A DNA stretch of 64,000 nucleotides from Arthrobacter sp. fls2-241-R2A-200 (GTDB lineage Bacteria > Actinomycetota > Actinomycetes > Actinomycetales > Micrococcaceae). The notes beneath the pieces are model-generated. The model worked only from the letters and a program-made list of their open reading frames with translations, did not search any database and was not told the DNA's origin. The DNA is taken from positions 1-64,000 of the forward strand of contig NZ_JARVRJ010000011.1 in the NCBI RefSeq assembly GCF_030209745.1. The letters are read 5' to 3'. The translations under genes were made by a program, and so were the position numbers. This document shows, one piece after another, positions 51,497-58,852 of this stretch (position 1 is its first letter; each line of letters opens with the position of its first letter).

Positions 51497-53362
51497 CTAC
51501 TTGAAGCTGGCGCCCACGAGCCCACGCGTAGCCGCGACCAGCTTCATCGGATCAGAAGAACCTGCCGGGGGAATGTAGACCGCAACTGACTCCGCGAACT
51601 TCAAGACCATTCCCGTGGTGGTTTCCTTGCCACCGGCAAACACTGCCGAATCGTCCTGGAGTATGAGCTTGTCGCCTGCGGACTTCGGTGTTCCTTCAAA
51701 GGAGAAGTCGAGGCGGCCCACCACAAGTGCACCACCATCAGCGGTACGGAGTACCACGGTCTGGTTGGTGACCGGGGTGTGCGTGAAGGTGAAGTTGGCG
51801 CTGGTACCGCTTTTGACCGTGTCCGCCTGGTAGGCGAGGGCGCCGGCGATATATGGCGATGCCTGACCGTCGGCGAGCTTGCTGCGGTTCGGCGAAACAG
51901 GATTCGTCAGCATCTCCGACAAAATGCCCAATGCTTCGTTGCCGCTGTATTCCAAGCCGGTCTTGTCGCTGGCTTGTATGGCCGCCGTCCCTTCGCGGGG
52001 AGCCGGGAAGGACGGGAAGTTCGTGCCGGGCTGGAGCGGTGCGCTACCCCACAGTTTGTAGTTCTCGCGCGGTGAGAGCTGCACCAAGGTCAGCACCTGG
52101 GGAACCACGTTGCCGTCGCCTTGGGTCAGGGCGTAGACCGTGCGGGGCCAATCGCGCTTGGTGCTGATGACGCTGCTTTGAAGCTTGGTGGCGCGGATCG
52201 GCATCCGGGGTTCATATGCAGAGACGGTGGAGCGGATCTTGTAGTTCTGCGTCCGGACCAAGAGCTCCATCTTGTCAACCCTGGGCGCCAGCTTCGCGGC
52301 GTCCTTGGCGGCATCTGCGGCGTCAACGGTGCTCGCTACCTGCTCGAGGATGCGCTGCAGTTGTGATTCGAGAATGACCGGCGTGCCCTTCCCCGCCGGA
52401 GAGGAAGCATCGGCCGACGGGCTCACGGTGCTGCTGGAGCTTGGGCTCGCCGTGCTGCTGGAGCTTGGGCTCGCCGTGCTGTTGGAACTCGGGCTCGCGG
52501 TGCTGTTGGAACTCGGGCTCGCGGTGCTGGTGGAACTCGGTTCCGGGGCTGGGGACGTATCAGCTTGCGCTGCAATAGCGGTGCCACCGACCATGACAGC
52601 TGCAAGCGCGGCAGCGACTGCCGTCACCCTCAACGCAGGCCCGTCAGTTTCGGAGCCACGACGACGGCTGGCATCCGTGGCCGGAAGGGCGCCCGACTGG
52701 GCAGGAAGCGTGCTGGTTTTCGCTCCCCCGTCCGGACCTTCGCCGTCGTTGTTGTTCTTCCGGTTGGACAGCGTCTTGGTGATGAATGGCAGTGCGATTC
52801 CTGCCAGCATGATGATGATGCCCAAGACGATGAAGGGGACAGCCCAGGGCGTGGTGGCGTGGTTGGGAACCGTCATGGAAATTGCCGAAGGCGCCGGCTT
52901 GGTACCGTCGCTGGCCACCAGGAGTGACCAGTCTCCGTCAGCAGGCGGGTTCCACGTGTAGTCGAGCTCGCCACTGCCGTTCTCGGTGCTCACCCACAGA
53001 TCCGATCCGGCAGGCGATGGAGCCTTGGCTTCTCCGTCGGAGGAGGTCACTTGGAGCGACTTCTGGTCCTCGGAAACACCAGTCAGGGTATTGTGGGCGG
53101 TTTTGCCAACCCAAGCTTGGACGTCGTCGGGACGACCCGTAGCGACAACGAAGTTGCCGTCACCTTGGATCTTGATCTTCACCGGCCCGTCGTGCTGGGA
53201 AATCAGTTTTTGATCGATCACAGTCAGCGGGGCGGCCTTGGTGTCGCCGGGAACCGAAGCTGTCACGGTCTCTGGAGGGGCCCAAAAAGTCAGCTGGCCG
53301 ATGCCGGCCAACATCGTCAGCAGGCCCAGCAGCACCAGCAAGGCTGCAGTCTTCAAACGCAC
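51497..53362 (-). CDS. Uncharacterised three-helix envelope protein with Ser/Thr/Pro repeat linker
   Basis: About 621 aa from the GTG at 53362 (AGGTGA just upstream; an ATG at 53377 is possible). Layout: a first helix near residues 5-25, a roughly 150-residue extracytoplasmic domain, a second helix (TPWAVPFIVLGIIIMLAGIALPF), a short cytoplasmic part, a third helix (VTAVAAALAAVMVGGTAIAAQA), a repeat linker of eight-residue STASPSSN units, then a roughly 300-residue domain. The repeat linker looks like a cell-wall spacer. I recognise no named family. It faces away from the AI-2E-type exporter gene across 260 bp. Function unknown. Confidence 0.75.
   Translation of the reverse strand: MRLKTAALLVLLGLLTMLAGIGQLTFWAPPETVTASVPGDTKAAPLTVIDQKLISQHDGPVKIKIQGDGNFVVATGRPDDVQAWVGKTAHNTLTGVSEDQKSLQVTSSDGEAKAPSPAGSDLWVSTENGSGELDYTWNPPADGDWSLLVASDGTKPAPSAISMTVPNHATTPWAVPFIVLGIIIMLAGIALPFITKTLSNRKNNNDGEGPDGGAKTSTLPAQSGALPATDASRRRGSETDGPALRVTAVAAALAAVMVGGTAIAAQADTSPAPEPSSTSTASPSSNSTASPSSNSTASPSSSSTASPSSSSTVSPSADASSPAGKGTPVILESQLQRILEQVASTVDAADAAKDAAKLAPRVDKMELLVRTQNYKIRSTVSAYEPRMPIRATKLQSSVISTKRDWPRTVYALTQGDGNVVPQVLTLVQLSPRENYKLWGSAPLQPGTNFPSFPAPREGTAAIQASDKTGLEYSGNEALGILSEMLTNPVSPNRSKLADGQASPYIAGALAYQADTVKSGTSANFTFTHTPVTNQTVVLRTADGGALVVGRLDFSFEGTPKSAGDKLILQDDSAVFAGGKETTTGMVLKFAESVAVYIPPAGSSDPMKLVAATRGLVGASFK
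52426..52539. repeat. 24-bp tandem repeat encoding the Ser/Thr/Pro linker
   Basis: Nearly five copies of a 24-bp unit (core GCTCGCCGTGCTGCTGGAGC and variants) encode STASPSSN-type octapeptides in the large envelope protein. The unit length keeps the frame, so copy number may vary between strains. Confidence 0.85.
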
Positions 53363-53621
53363 AGGATCACCTATCATCAGCGGTCGTTGAACTTTAAGGG
53401 TAACCGTTTTGTTATCACGGAGTCAGATCGGGGGTCCTTGTCAAGGCCCTCCAAACCGCGCCGTGGCGCAGCCGCTGCGTGATTCGCGGCTGCTGATAGT
53501 GTGGCGATGATCATGATATCCGCAGGACATCCGGGCACTTAAGCGTCAATTACTTGCTCATTGCTGCTGTGTTCCGTCCCAAATCCAAACCCGTTCCCTC
53601 GAAGAAAAGGCTGTACACCGC

Positions 53622-54914
53622 GTGAAAGACCATCTGGAGCCCCGTCCCGCCGATGAGACCGGGTCAAGCGCTGCGGATGCCCCAGTCGACGGTATCTCCG
53701 CCAACCCGCCGGTACGGACGGGGCGACTGGCCGCGATCAGCCGCCGGTTACGCCAGCCCATCCCGGGAGCGCGGACCCGCATGCGCTTCGAGATGCCCCC
53801 GGAGGAGACCGGTGAGGGCTACGGCACGGACACCGAAACCGAGGATGATCACGGCTTCGGCTCCCCCGGCCCGCGGATCTCATCGCAGCACCCGCTCTAC
53901 GTAGGATTCCTGGGCACGGCCGGCGTCGGTGCTGCCCTTGCCGTCTTTTACATCGCCAGCAACACCACGCAGCTCATCCTGTGGATTGTCGCAGCGCTCT
54001 TCATCGCTTTGGGGCTGGATCCCGTGGTCCGGTGGCTCGAGAACCACAAAGTCCCGCGGCCGGCCGGCATCCTTATTTCCGTCTCCGTCCTGGTGCTGGC
54101 CGTGGCCGGGTTCTTTGCCACGTTGATCCCGACCATCGTCGAACAGGTCTCGGAGATCGTCCGCCAAGGGCCGGAGTGGATTCGCAGCTTCCTCAACTCT
54201 GACTTCTTCCGTAGCGTCGATAGCCAGTTCGGAATCAGGGACCGCATCACCACTGAACTGGACAAGTTCGTCAAGGATCCCCAGGCCATGGGCGGCATCT
54301 TCGGCGGCGTTGTCGGCTTCGGCTCAACTGTGGCCAACGGCCTGTTCGGCTCGCTGATCGTCCTGGTTCTCAGCCTCTACTTCCTTGCAGCACTGCCCTC
54401 CATGAAGAAATGGGGCTACCGCCTGGCGCCTCGATCGCGCCGCCCGAGGGTAGAGGCGCTTTCCGAGGCCATCACCGATTCCGTGGGTAACTACGTCATC
54501 GGCCAAGTCTGTGTTGCGCTCTTGAACGCCGCATTTGCCTTCATTGTCATGACCATCCTAGGCATCCCCTTCAGTGTTCTGTTGGCCTTCGTGGTGGCCC
54601 TGCTGGCGTTCATACCCTTGGTGGGTGGGCTCATCGCAGCAGTGGTGGTCATCTTGGTGGCCCTCACGGCCGGCTGGCAGACCGCAGTGGTTTACGCAAT
54701 TGCCTACTTTGCCTACCTGCAGTTCGAGGCTTACTTCATCTCCCCACGCATCATGCAGAGGGCAGTCGCAGTGCCCGGAGCCGTAGCAGTGATTTCCGTG
54801 ATCGCCGGCGGCAGCTTGCTCGGCGTCCTCGGGGCGTTGATCGCGATCCCAACGGCCGCGGCCACCATGCTGCTGATCAAGGAAGTCTTCATTGTGCGGC
54901 AGGACCGCCACTAG
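53622..54914 (+). CDS. AI-2E family transporter
   Basis: 430 aa. A hydrophilic N-terminus of about 85 residues precedes 7-8 helices. LDPVVRWLENHKVPRPAGILISV, IGQVCVALLNAAFAFIVMTILGIPFSVLLAF and LLAFIPLVGGLIAAVVVILVAL with SPRIMQRAVAVPG are the PF01594 core. Family members include autoinducer-2 exporters and sodium/proton antiporters; no function can be picked here. GTG start with AAAAGG about 11 nt upstream. Upstream bases 53378-53621 show no clear element. The stop is followed at once by a tandem-repeat cluster. Confidence 0.85.
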   Translation: MKDHLEPRPADETGSSAADAPVDGISANPPVRTGRLAAISRRLRQPIPGARTRMRFEMPPEETGEGYGTDTETEDDHGFGSPGPRISSQHPLYVGFLGTAGVGAALAVFYIASNTTQLILWIVAALFIALGLDPVVRWLENHKVPRPAGILISVSVLVLAVAGFFATLIPTIVEQVSEIVRQGPEWIRSFLNSDFFRSVDSQFGIRDRITTELDKFVKDPQAMGGIFGGVVGFGSTVANGLFGSLIVLVLSLYFLAALPSMKKWGYRLAPRSRRPRVEALSEAITDSVGNYVIGQVCVALLNAAFAFIVMTILGIPFSVLLAFVVALLAFIPLVGGLIAAVVVILVALTAGWQTAVVYAIAYFAYLQFEAYFISPRIMQRAVAVPGAVAVISVIAGGSLLGVLGALIAIPTAAATMLLIKEVFIVRQDRH

Positions 54915-54917
54915 CCC

Positions 54918-55027
54918 GTCGCGACCGGGCTATGCCGTCGCAACCGAGCTATGCCGTCGCGACCGGGCTAACCAGTCGCGACCGGCACTAACCCGTCGCG
55001 ACCGGGCTAACCAGTCGCGACCGGCCC
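54918..55027. repeat. Six-copy 19-bp repeat (GTCGCGACCGGGCTAACC) between convergent genes
   Basis: Units start at 54918, 54937, 54956, 54975, 54995 and 55014, spaced 19-20 bp. Each begins GTCGCGACCGG (one copy GTCGCAACCGAG) and centres on the TCGCGA palindrome; CCGGTCGCGAC halves can pair. The array begins 3 nt after the exporter's stop and runs into the last codons of the hydrolase gene on the other strand (its C-terminus VATG lies in copies 5-6). Confidence 0.9.
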
Positions 55028-55801
55028 CGCCCACTCCCGGGGCAGTCCGTCCACTCCCGCCCCTGCCGCCGTCACGTCGTCGACAATCTCGTCCAACACG
55101 CGCGCCGCATACTTCTCGCCGACCCAAAGGTGCTTGGCGCCGTCGACGCCCACCACCCTCGCCTGGGGAACCACGCTGAAGCGGCGGTGTGCCTCGGCTG
55201 GCTGCAAGTAGTCGTCGTGCTCCGGTACCAGGACGGTCAGGGGTTTGCCCGAGGCTGCCCACTCTTTCAGGTGGACGTCGGTGGCCCGATGCAACGGTGG
55301 AGACAACAGCACAGCACCTTCGATCTGTGATGCGACTGGCTCCGAAGCCCCATACATCAGGGCAAGTTCGGTGCCGAAGGACCAGCCAACCAGCCAGCGG
55401 TTTGGCAGGCCCCGTTCCACTGCGAAACGCACGGCGGCTTCGACGTCGTAACGCTCGCCGATACCCTCCTCAAACTCGCCGTCACTGACTCCTCGAGGCG
55501 ATGCCGTGCCGCGGGTGTTGAACCTGAGAACAGCAATCCCGGCCAGTGCGGGAAGCCTGTACGAGGCTTTCCGGTAGACGTGAGAGTCCATGAACCCCCC
55601 GTGCGTCGGCAACGGGTGAAGCGTGATGAGGGTGGCGCTGATCTCCCCTGATTCGGGCAGCGCAAGCTCCCCCACCAAGACCTTCCCGTCCTGTGTGGTG
55701 AACTCCACATTTTCCCGCCGGGCGGGCAATACCGTGGACGCGCGGATGCCGGACGGAGCATCCTGGGAAGCGAAAACGAACGATGCGGGGTCGAAAGTCA
55801 T
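55007..55801 (-). CDS. Alpha/beta hydrolase (dienelactone-hydrolase-like)
   Basis: 264 aa from the ATG at 55801. LITLHPLPTHGGFMDSHVYRKASYRLPALAGIAVLRFNTRG, nucleophile region LVGWSFGTELALMYG (G-W-S-F-G), acid in LVPEHDDYLQPAE and His in DGAKHLWVGE give a complete triad. This prokaryotic group is close to KANL3/Tex30-type and dienelactone hydrolases; substrate unknown. TAGGCT lies 7 nt upstream of the ATG. The C-terminal residues fall inside a tandem repeat shared with the intergenic region, so the gene end may have been reshaped by it. Confidence 0.87.
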   Translation of the reverse strand: MTFDPASFVFASQDAPSGIRASTVLPARRENVEFTTQDGKVLVGELALPESGEISATLITLHPLPTHGGFMDSHVYRKASYRLPALAGIAVLRFNTRGTASPRGVSDGEFEEGIGERYDVEAAVRFAVERGLPNRWLVGWSFGTELALMYGASEPVASQIEGAVLLSPPLHRATDVHLKEWAASGKPLTVLVPEHDDYLQPAEAHRRFSVVPQARVVGVDGAKHLWVGEKYAARVLDEIVDDVTAAGAGVDGLPREWAGPVATG

Positions 55802-55808
55802 GCTTCCA

Positions 55809-55814
55809 AGCCTA
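55809..55814 (-). promoter_or_regulatory. -10 element (TAGGCT) of the hydrolase gene, leaderless type
   Basis: On the minus strand TAGGCT lies 7 nt before the ATG at 55801. Confidence 0.5.
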
Positions 55815-55820
55815 CGGGCA

Positions 55821-56165
55821 TCAGCGGTAGCGGTACGTCCGGGAAGCCCAGCAGTTCGTGTGCCAATGCCTACGTTCGGCCAAGCCGGCGGCTTGTCCGA
55901 ACAGATGGCTATCGGACCACACCACCAAATGCGCAACGCCGGGCAGGATGGCCGTGGAGCAACCCGGGCAGATGTACTGCTTCTCCGCTTTCTTGGCCGT
56001 CATGGTCCGGACTACCCATTCGCCGTCCGGGGCACTTTCCCGCCGGACAATGCCGCCCCGTGCACGCTCAAGATCCAGTTCGACGGGAGGTTCCATCCAC
56101 TTGCCCGCCGGCTTGGCGCCTCGCCCAGTGGACGTGTTGCGGCGGGGTCGGTTGGAGCGGGGCAT
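55821..56165 (-). CDS. Small zinc-ribbon-like protein divergent from nucS
   Basis: 114 aa from the ATG at 56165. A basic N-terminus ([16 protein letters not shown]) is followed by [20 protein letters not shown] and the C-terminal [21 protein letters not shown] plus H-x3-C could bind one zinc. A CAGAAT hexamer sits 6 nt upstream, a weak match to the leaderless pattern. It is divergent from nucS with only 49 bp between starts, and similar small proteins neighbour nucS in related genomes as far as I recall. Function unknown. Confidence 0.8.
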   Translation of the reverse strand: MPRSNRPRRNTSTGRGAKPAGKWMEPPVELDLERARGGIVRRESAPDGEWVVRTMTAKKAEKQYICPGCSTAILPGVAHLVVWSDSHLFGQAAGLAERRHWHTNCWASRTYRYR

Positions 56166-56201
56166 GGTTCCATTCTGCCCCAGCATGTGCCATCCACACG
56201 G

Positions 56202-56207
56202 TAATGT
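56202..56207 (+). promoter_or_regulatory. -10 element (TAATGT) of nucS, leaderless type
   Basis: TAATGT ends 7 nt before the GTG at 56215. Confidence 0.5.
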
Positions 56208-56214
56208 TGGCCGC

Positions 56215-56910
56215 GTGCGACTCGTCATAGCCCGTTGTTCTGTTGATTACGTCGGCCGTTTGAAGGCCCACCTCCCCCTGGCCACGCGGCTCCTTGTGGT
56301 CAAGGCCGACGGTTCGGTCCTGGTGCATTCGGACGGCGGGTCCTACAAGCCGCTGAACTGGATGAGTCCGCCCGCCAAGCTCCGTGTGGGCACGCCCGAG
56401 GACACTGACCTCGAATCCGGGGTGATTGAGCAGTGGACAGTCCAGTCAGCCAAAGCCGACGACCGCCTCATCATCAACATCTATGAGCACCTGCACGACT
56501 CCTCCCACGAACTCGGGACCGATCCGGGACTCATCAAGGACGGCGTCGAAGCAGACCTGCAACGCCTCCTCGCCGAGCAGATAGAAACGCTGGGCACGGG
56601 CTTCTCGCTGATCCGGCGTGAGTACTTCACTGCCATCGGCCCCGTGGATATTCTCGCCAGGGACGCCACAGGGGCGACCGTGGCCATCGAGTTGAAGCGC
56701 AGGGGCGACATCGACGGCGTCGAACAGCTGACCCGCTACTTGGAACTGCTCAACCGCGACCCCCTACTCGCCCCGGTGCGCGGAATCTTCGCTGCCCAAC
56801 AGATCAAGCCACAGGCCAAGGTGCTGGCCAACGACCGGGGCATCGACTGCGTCACGCTGGATTATGACGCCATGCGTGGTGTGGATGACAGTGGGTCAAG
56901 GCTGTTCTAA
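56215..56910 (+). CDS. nucS: Endonuclease NucS (EndoMS), mismatch-specific
   Basis: 231 aa. [50 protein letters not shown] (with V as GTG-coded Met) is the conserved N-terminal domain. The RecB-like nuclease core has GPVDILARD and [22 protein letters not shown] (D...E-x-K). In actinobacteria NucS replaces MutS/MutL by cutting mismatched DNA with the sliding clamp. The GTG at 56215 is chosen from the start of homology and the TAATGT 7 nt upstream. Confidence 0.96.
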   Translation: MRLVIARCSVDYVGRLKAHLPLATRLLVVKADGSVLVHSDGGSYKPLNWMSPPAKLRVGTPEDTDLESGVIEQWTVQSAKADDRLIINIYEHLHDSSHELGTDPGLIKDGVEADLQRLLAEQIETLGTGFSLIRREYFTAIGPVDILARDATGATVAIELKRRGDIDGVEQLTRYLELLNRDPLLAPVRGIFAAQQIKPQAKVLANDRGIDCVTLDYDAMRGVDDSGSRLF

Positions 56911-56941
56911 GCCCTTTCCCAGGGCCGCGGCTGCAGGCTAC

Positions 56942-56947
56942 TAGACT
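56942..56947 (+). promoter_or_regulatory. -10 element (TAGACT) of nagA, leaderless type
   Basis: TAGACT ends 6 nt before the ATG at 56954. Confidence 0.5.
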
Positions 56948-56953
56948 CAGACC

Positions 56954-58201
56954 ATGACTGCCGCAGATCATTTTGCCTCTCCGTCCGCGCCAAGCCATCA
57001 GATCGTCAAGGGGACGCTGGTCAGTGACGGTGAGGTGCTGGAGGACGGCTTGATCGCCATCGACGGCGACCGCATCGCGTATGCGGGGCCAGCCGCCGGC
57101 TTCGACCCTGAGGCTTTCGACGGATTCCAGAGCGCGATCCGCCTGGGCGTGCCGAGCGGAAGTTACCTTCTGCCGGGCCTCATAGACCTTCATTGTCACG
57201 GCGGTAACGGCGGCGACTTTCCCAGCGGAGAAGAGGGTTCCGCCCGCCAGGCCGTCGATTTCCTGCACCGGTCCGGAACAACCACCTTCCTGGCCAGCAT
57301 GGTCACGGCCCCGCGCGAGGACCTCCTCCGCGGCATAGAGCTGTACGTCCAGCTGGCCGATGAGGGCTTGGTGGCAGGAATCCACCTCGAAGGGCCGTTC
57401 CTTTCCCATGCCAGATGCGGGGCGCAAAACCCCGATTTCCTGCTCGAGCCGGATCTCGACTTCATGGCGGAGCTCGCTGGCGCCGCGGGCGGGAAACTGA
57501 CCACCATGACCTACGCGCCGGAACTGCCCGGTGCCGCAGCGCTGGTGGACCTGATGACCTCGCACGGCGTGACGCCCTCCTTGGGCCACACGGACTGCGA
57601 CGACGCCACCGCGGCGGCGTCCCTGGCCGCCGCCCGCGAAGGAATGGAGTCCGCAGGGTTCGACGGCGTCAGCTCGCTGCCGACCGTCACGCACCTCTTC
57701 AATGGGATGCCTCCGATGCATCACCGCGCGCCGGGCCCGGTGGCTGCATGCCTTCGGGCCGCGCAAGAAGGAAAAGCGGTGGTGGAACTGATCGCGGACG
57801 GCGTCCACCTTGATCCGAGCACCGTTGCCACGGTATTCCAGTTGGTCGGAGCAGCCAATATCGTCCTGGTGACCGATTCCATGGCAGCAGCGGGACTGTC
57901 GGACGGAAAATACGTGCTGGGGCCTTCCTCCGTCACGGTCACCGACGGCATCGCCACGCTGGATGCCACCGGCTCCATAGCCGGGGGAACCGCCACCCTC
58001 CTCGATGTGGTCCGCAAGACTGTTGCTGCCGGCGTCGAACTGACAGATGCCCTCTGCTCAGCCACTGCTGTCCCAGCGGCTGTCCTCGGTCTCTCGGATG
58101 AGATAGGTGGCCTGCGCCGGGGCCTCCGCGCGGACATAATAGTGACCGACGCAGACCTTGAACTCACAGGCGTCATGCGAAATGGCCAATGGCTCTCTTA
58201 G
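56954..58201 (+). CDS. nagA: N-acetylglucosamine-6-phosphate deacetylase
   Basis: 415 aa, amidohydrolase barrel. PGLIDLHCHGGNGGDF, AGIHLEGPFLSHARCGAQNP, LGHTDCDDATA, HLFNGMPPMHHRAPG and LVTDSMAAAGL are the NagA signatures, including the metal-binding Glu and His residues and the catalytic Asp. It converts GlcNAc-6-P to GlcN-6-P, the substrate of NagB (48517-49299). Both serve amino-sugar recycling or chitin use. Likely leaderless transcript. Confidence 0.95.
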   Translation: MTAADHFASPSAPSHQIVKGTLVSDGEVLEDGLIAIDGDRIAYAGPAAGFDPEAFDGFQSAIRLGVPSGSYLLPGLIDLHCHGGNGGDFPSGEEGSARQAVDFLHRSGTTTFLASMVTAPREDLLRGIELYVQLADEGLVAGIHLEGPFLSHARCGAQNPDFLLEPDLDFMAELAGAAGGKLTTMTYAPELPGAAALVDLMTSHGVTPSLGHTDCDDATAAASLAAAREGMESAGFDGVSSLPTVTHLFNGMPPMHHRAPGPVAACLRAAQEGKAVVELIADGVHLDPSTVATVFQLVGAANIVLVTDSMAAAGLSDGKYVLGPSSVTVTDGIATLDATGSIAGGTATLLDVVRKTVAAGVELTDALCSATAVPAAVLGLSDEIGGLRRGLRADIIVTDADLELTGVMRNGQWLS

Positions 58202-58495
58202 CAATCCAAGCGTTCTCATAGCAATGCAGATTCGGATAGCCAGTGCACCGTTACCTTCTTTTTACCCTAAATTTTCTTGAATTACCCTAGAGACCGTTGA
58301 CCTCCGGCAGAGCACATGAAAGTGTTATAGCAGTCTTTGTGTAGGTGGTTTTTCATGCTCGCAAGACGTGTTGCGAGCGTGAAGCTTCTGCGAATCCCGG
58401 CGGGCCCCGGCCTTTATGGAATCCAGGTCTTCTCGCGGAGCAACAAGGCCGGTACGAGGTGTACCGGACTAATGTTCCATAATGAGGAGAAATAC
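58202..58495 (+). promoter_or_regulatory. cspA upstream region with structured leader
   Basis: This 294-bp gap holds the promoter and leader of the cold-shock gene. A perfect 8-bp hairpin, GCTCGCAA/TTGCGAGC (58357-58378), and a 7-bp hairpin, CCGGTAC/GTACCGG (58449-58467), lie in the predicted leader. The loop of the second is GAGGT, a ribosome-binding-site-like sequence, 16 nt before the real GAGGAG. TTGACC at 58297-58302 is a possible -35 box, but no -10 box stands at normal spacing. Long structured leaders are a feature of temperature-controlled csp genes. Confidence 0.5.
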
Positions 58496-58699
58496 ATGGC
58501 ACTGGGAACCGTCAAGTGGTTCAATGCTGAAAAGGGCTTCGGCTTCATTACCCCTGATGACGCAGATGGCGACGTCTTCGTCCACTACTCCGAGATCCAG
58601 ACCGGCGGCTTCAAGACCCTCGACGAGAACCAGCGGGTTCAGTTCGAGATCGGTCAGGGCGCCAAGGGTCCCCAGGCCACAGGTGTCACCGTCGTCTAG
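58496..58699 (+). CDS. Cold-shock protein (CspA family)
   Basis: 67 aa, one cold-shock domain. [19 protein letters not shown] holds RNP1 (KGFGFI) and VFVHYSEIQ is RNP2. It binds single-stranded RNA and DNA and acts as an RNA chaperone. GAGGAG (58484-58489) is 6 nt before the ATG. A nearly 300-bp upstream region with hairpins suggests post-transcriptional control, and a strong terminator follows. Monocistronic. Confidence 0.97.
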   Translation: MALGTVKWFNAEKGFGFITPDDADGDVFVHYSEIQTGGFKTLDENQRVQFEIGQGAKGPQATGVTVV

Positions 58700-58739
58700 T
58701 TCCATGTGGTGATTTCTGCACCCGCAGACTTTGGTAACT

Positions 58740-58769
58740 CATTGGCCCCGGTAAACTCCGGGGCCAATG
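58740..58769 (+). terminator. Intrinsic terminator after cspA
   Basis: A 12-bp perfect stem, CATTGGCCCCGG with CCGGGGCCAATG, and a 6-nt loop, followed by CGTTT. It starts 41 nt after the cspA stop. Confidence 0.85.
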
Positions 58770-58852
58770 CGTTTAATCCCGCCACCTGAATCGGATAGCA
58801 ACCGCCATGCGTGTCGAATTAGAATTAAGCAACGCGAATAAACGTTGAGATT

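Noticed and set aside
54918..55027. Possible CRISPR array
   Set aside because: Units are directly adjacent with no unique spacers, the period is only 19-20 bp, and no cas gene is present.
58297..58331. TTGACC ... TATAGC as the cspA promoter
   Set aside because: The spacer is 23 bp, too long for a normal housekeeping promoter; only the -35-like box is mentioned.
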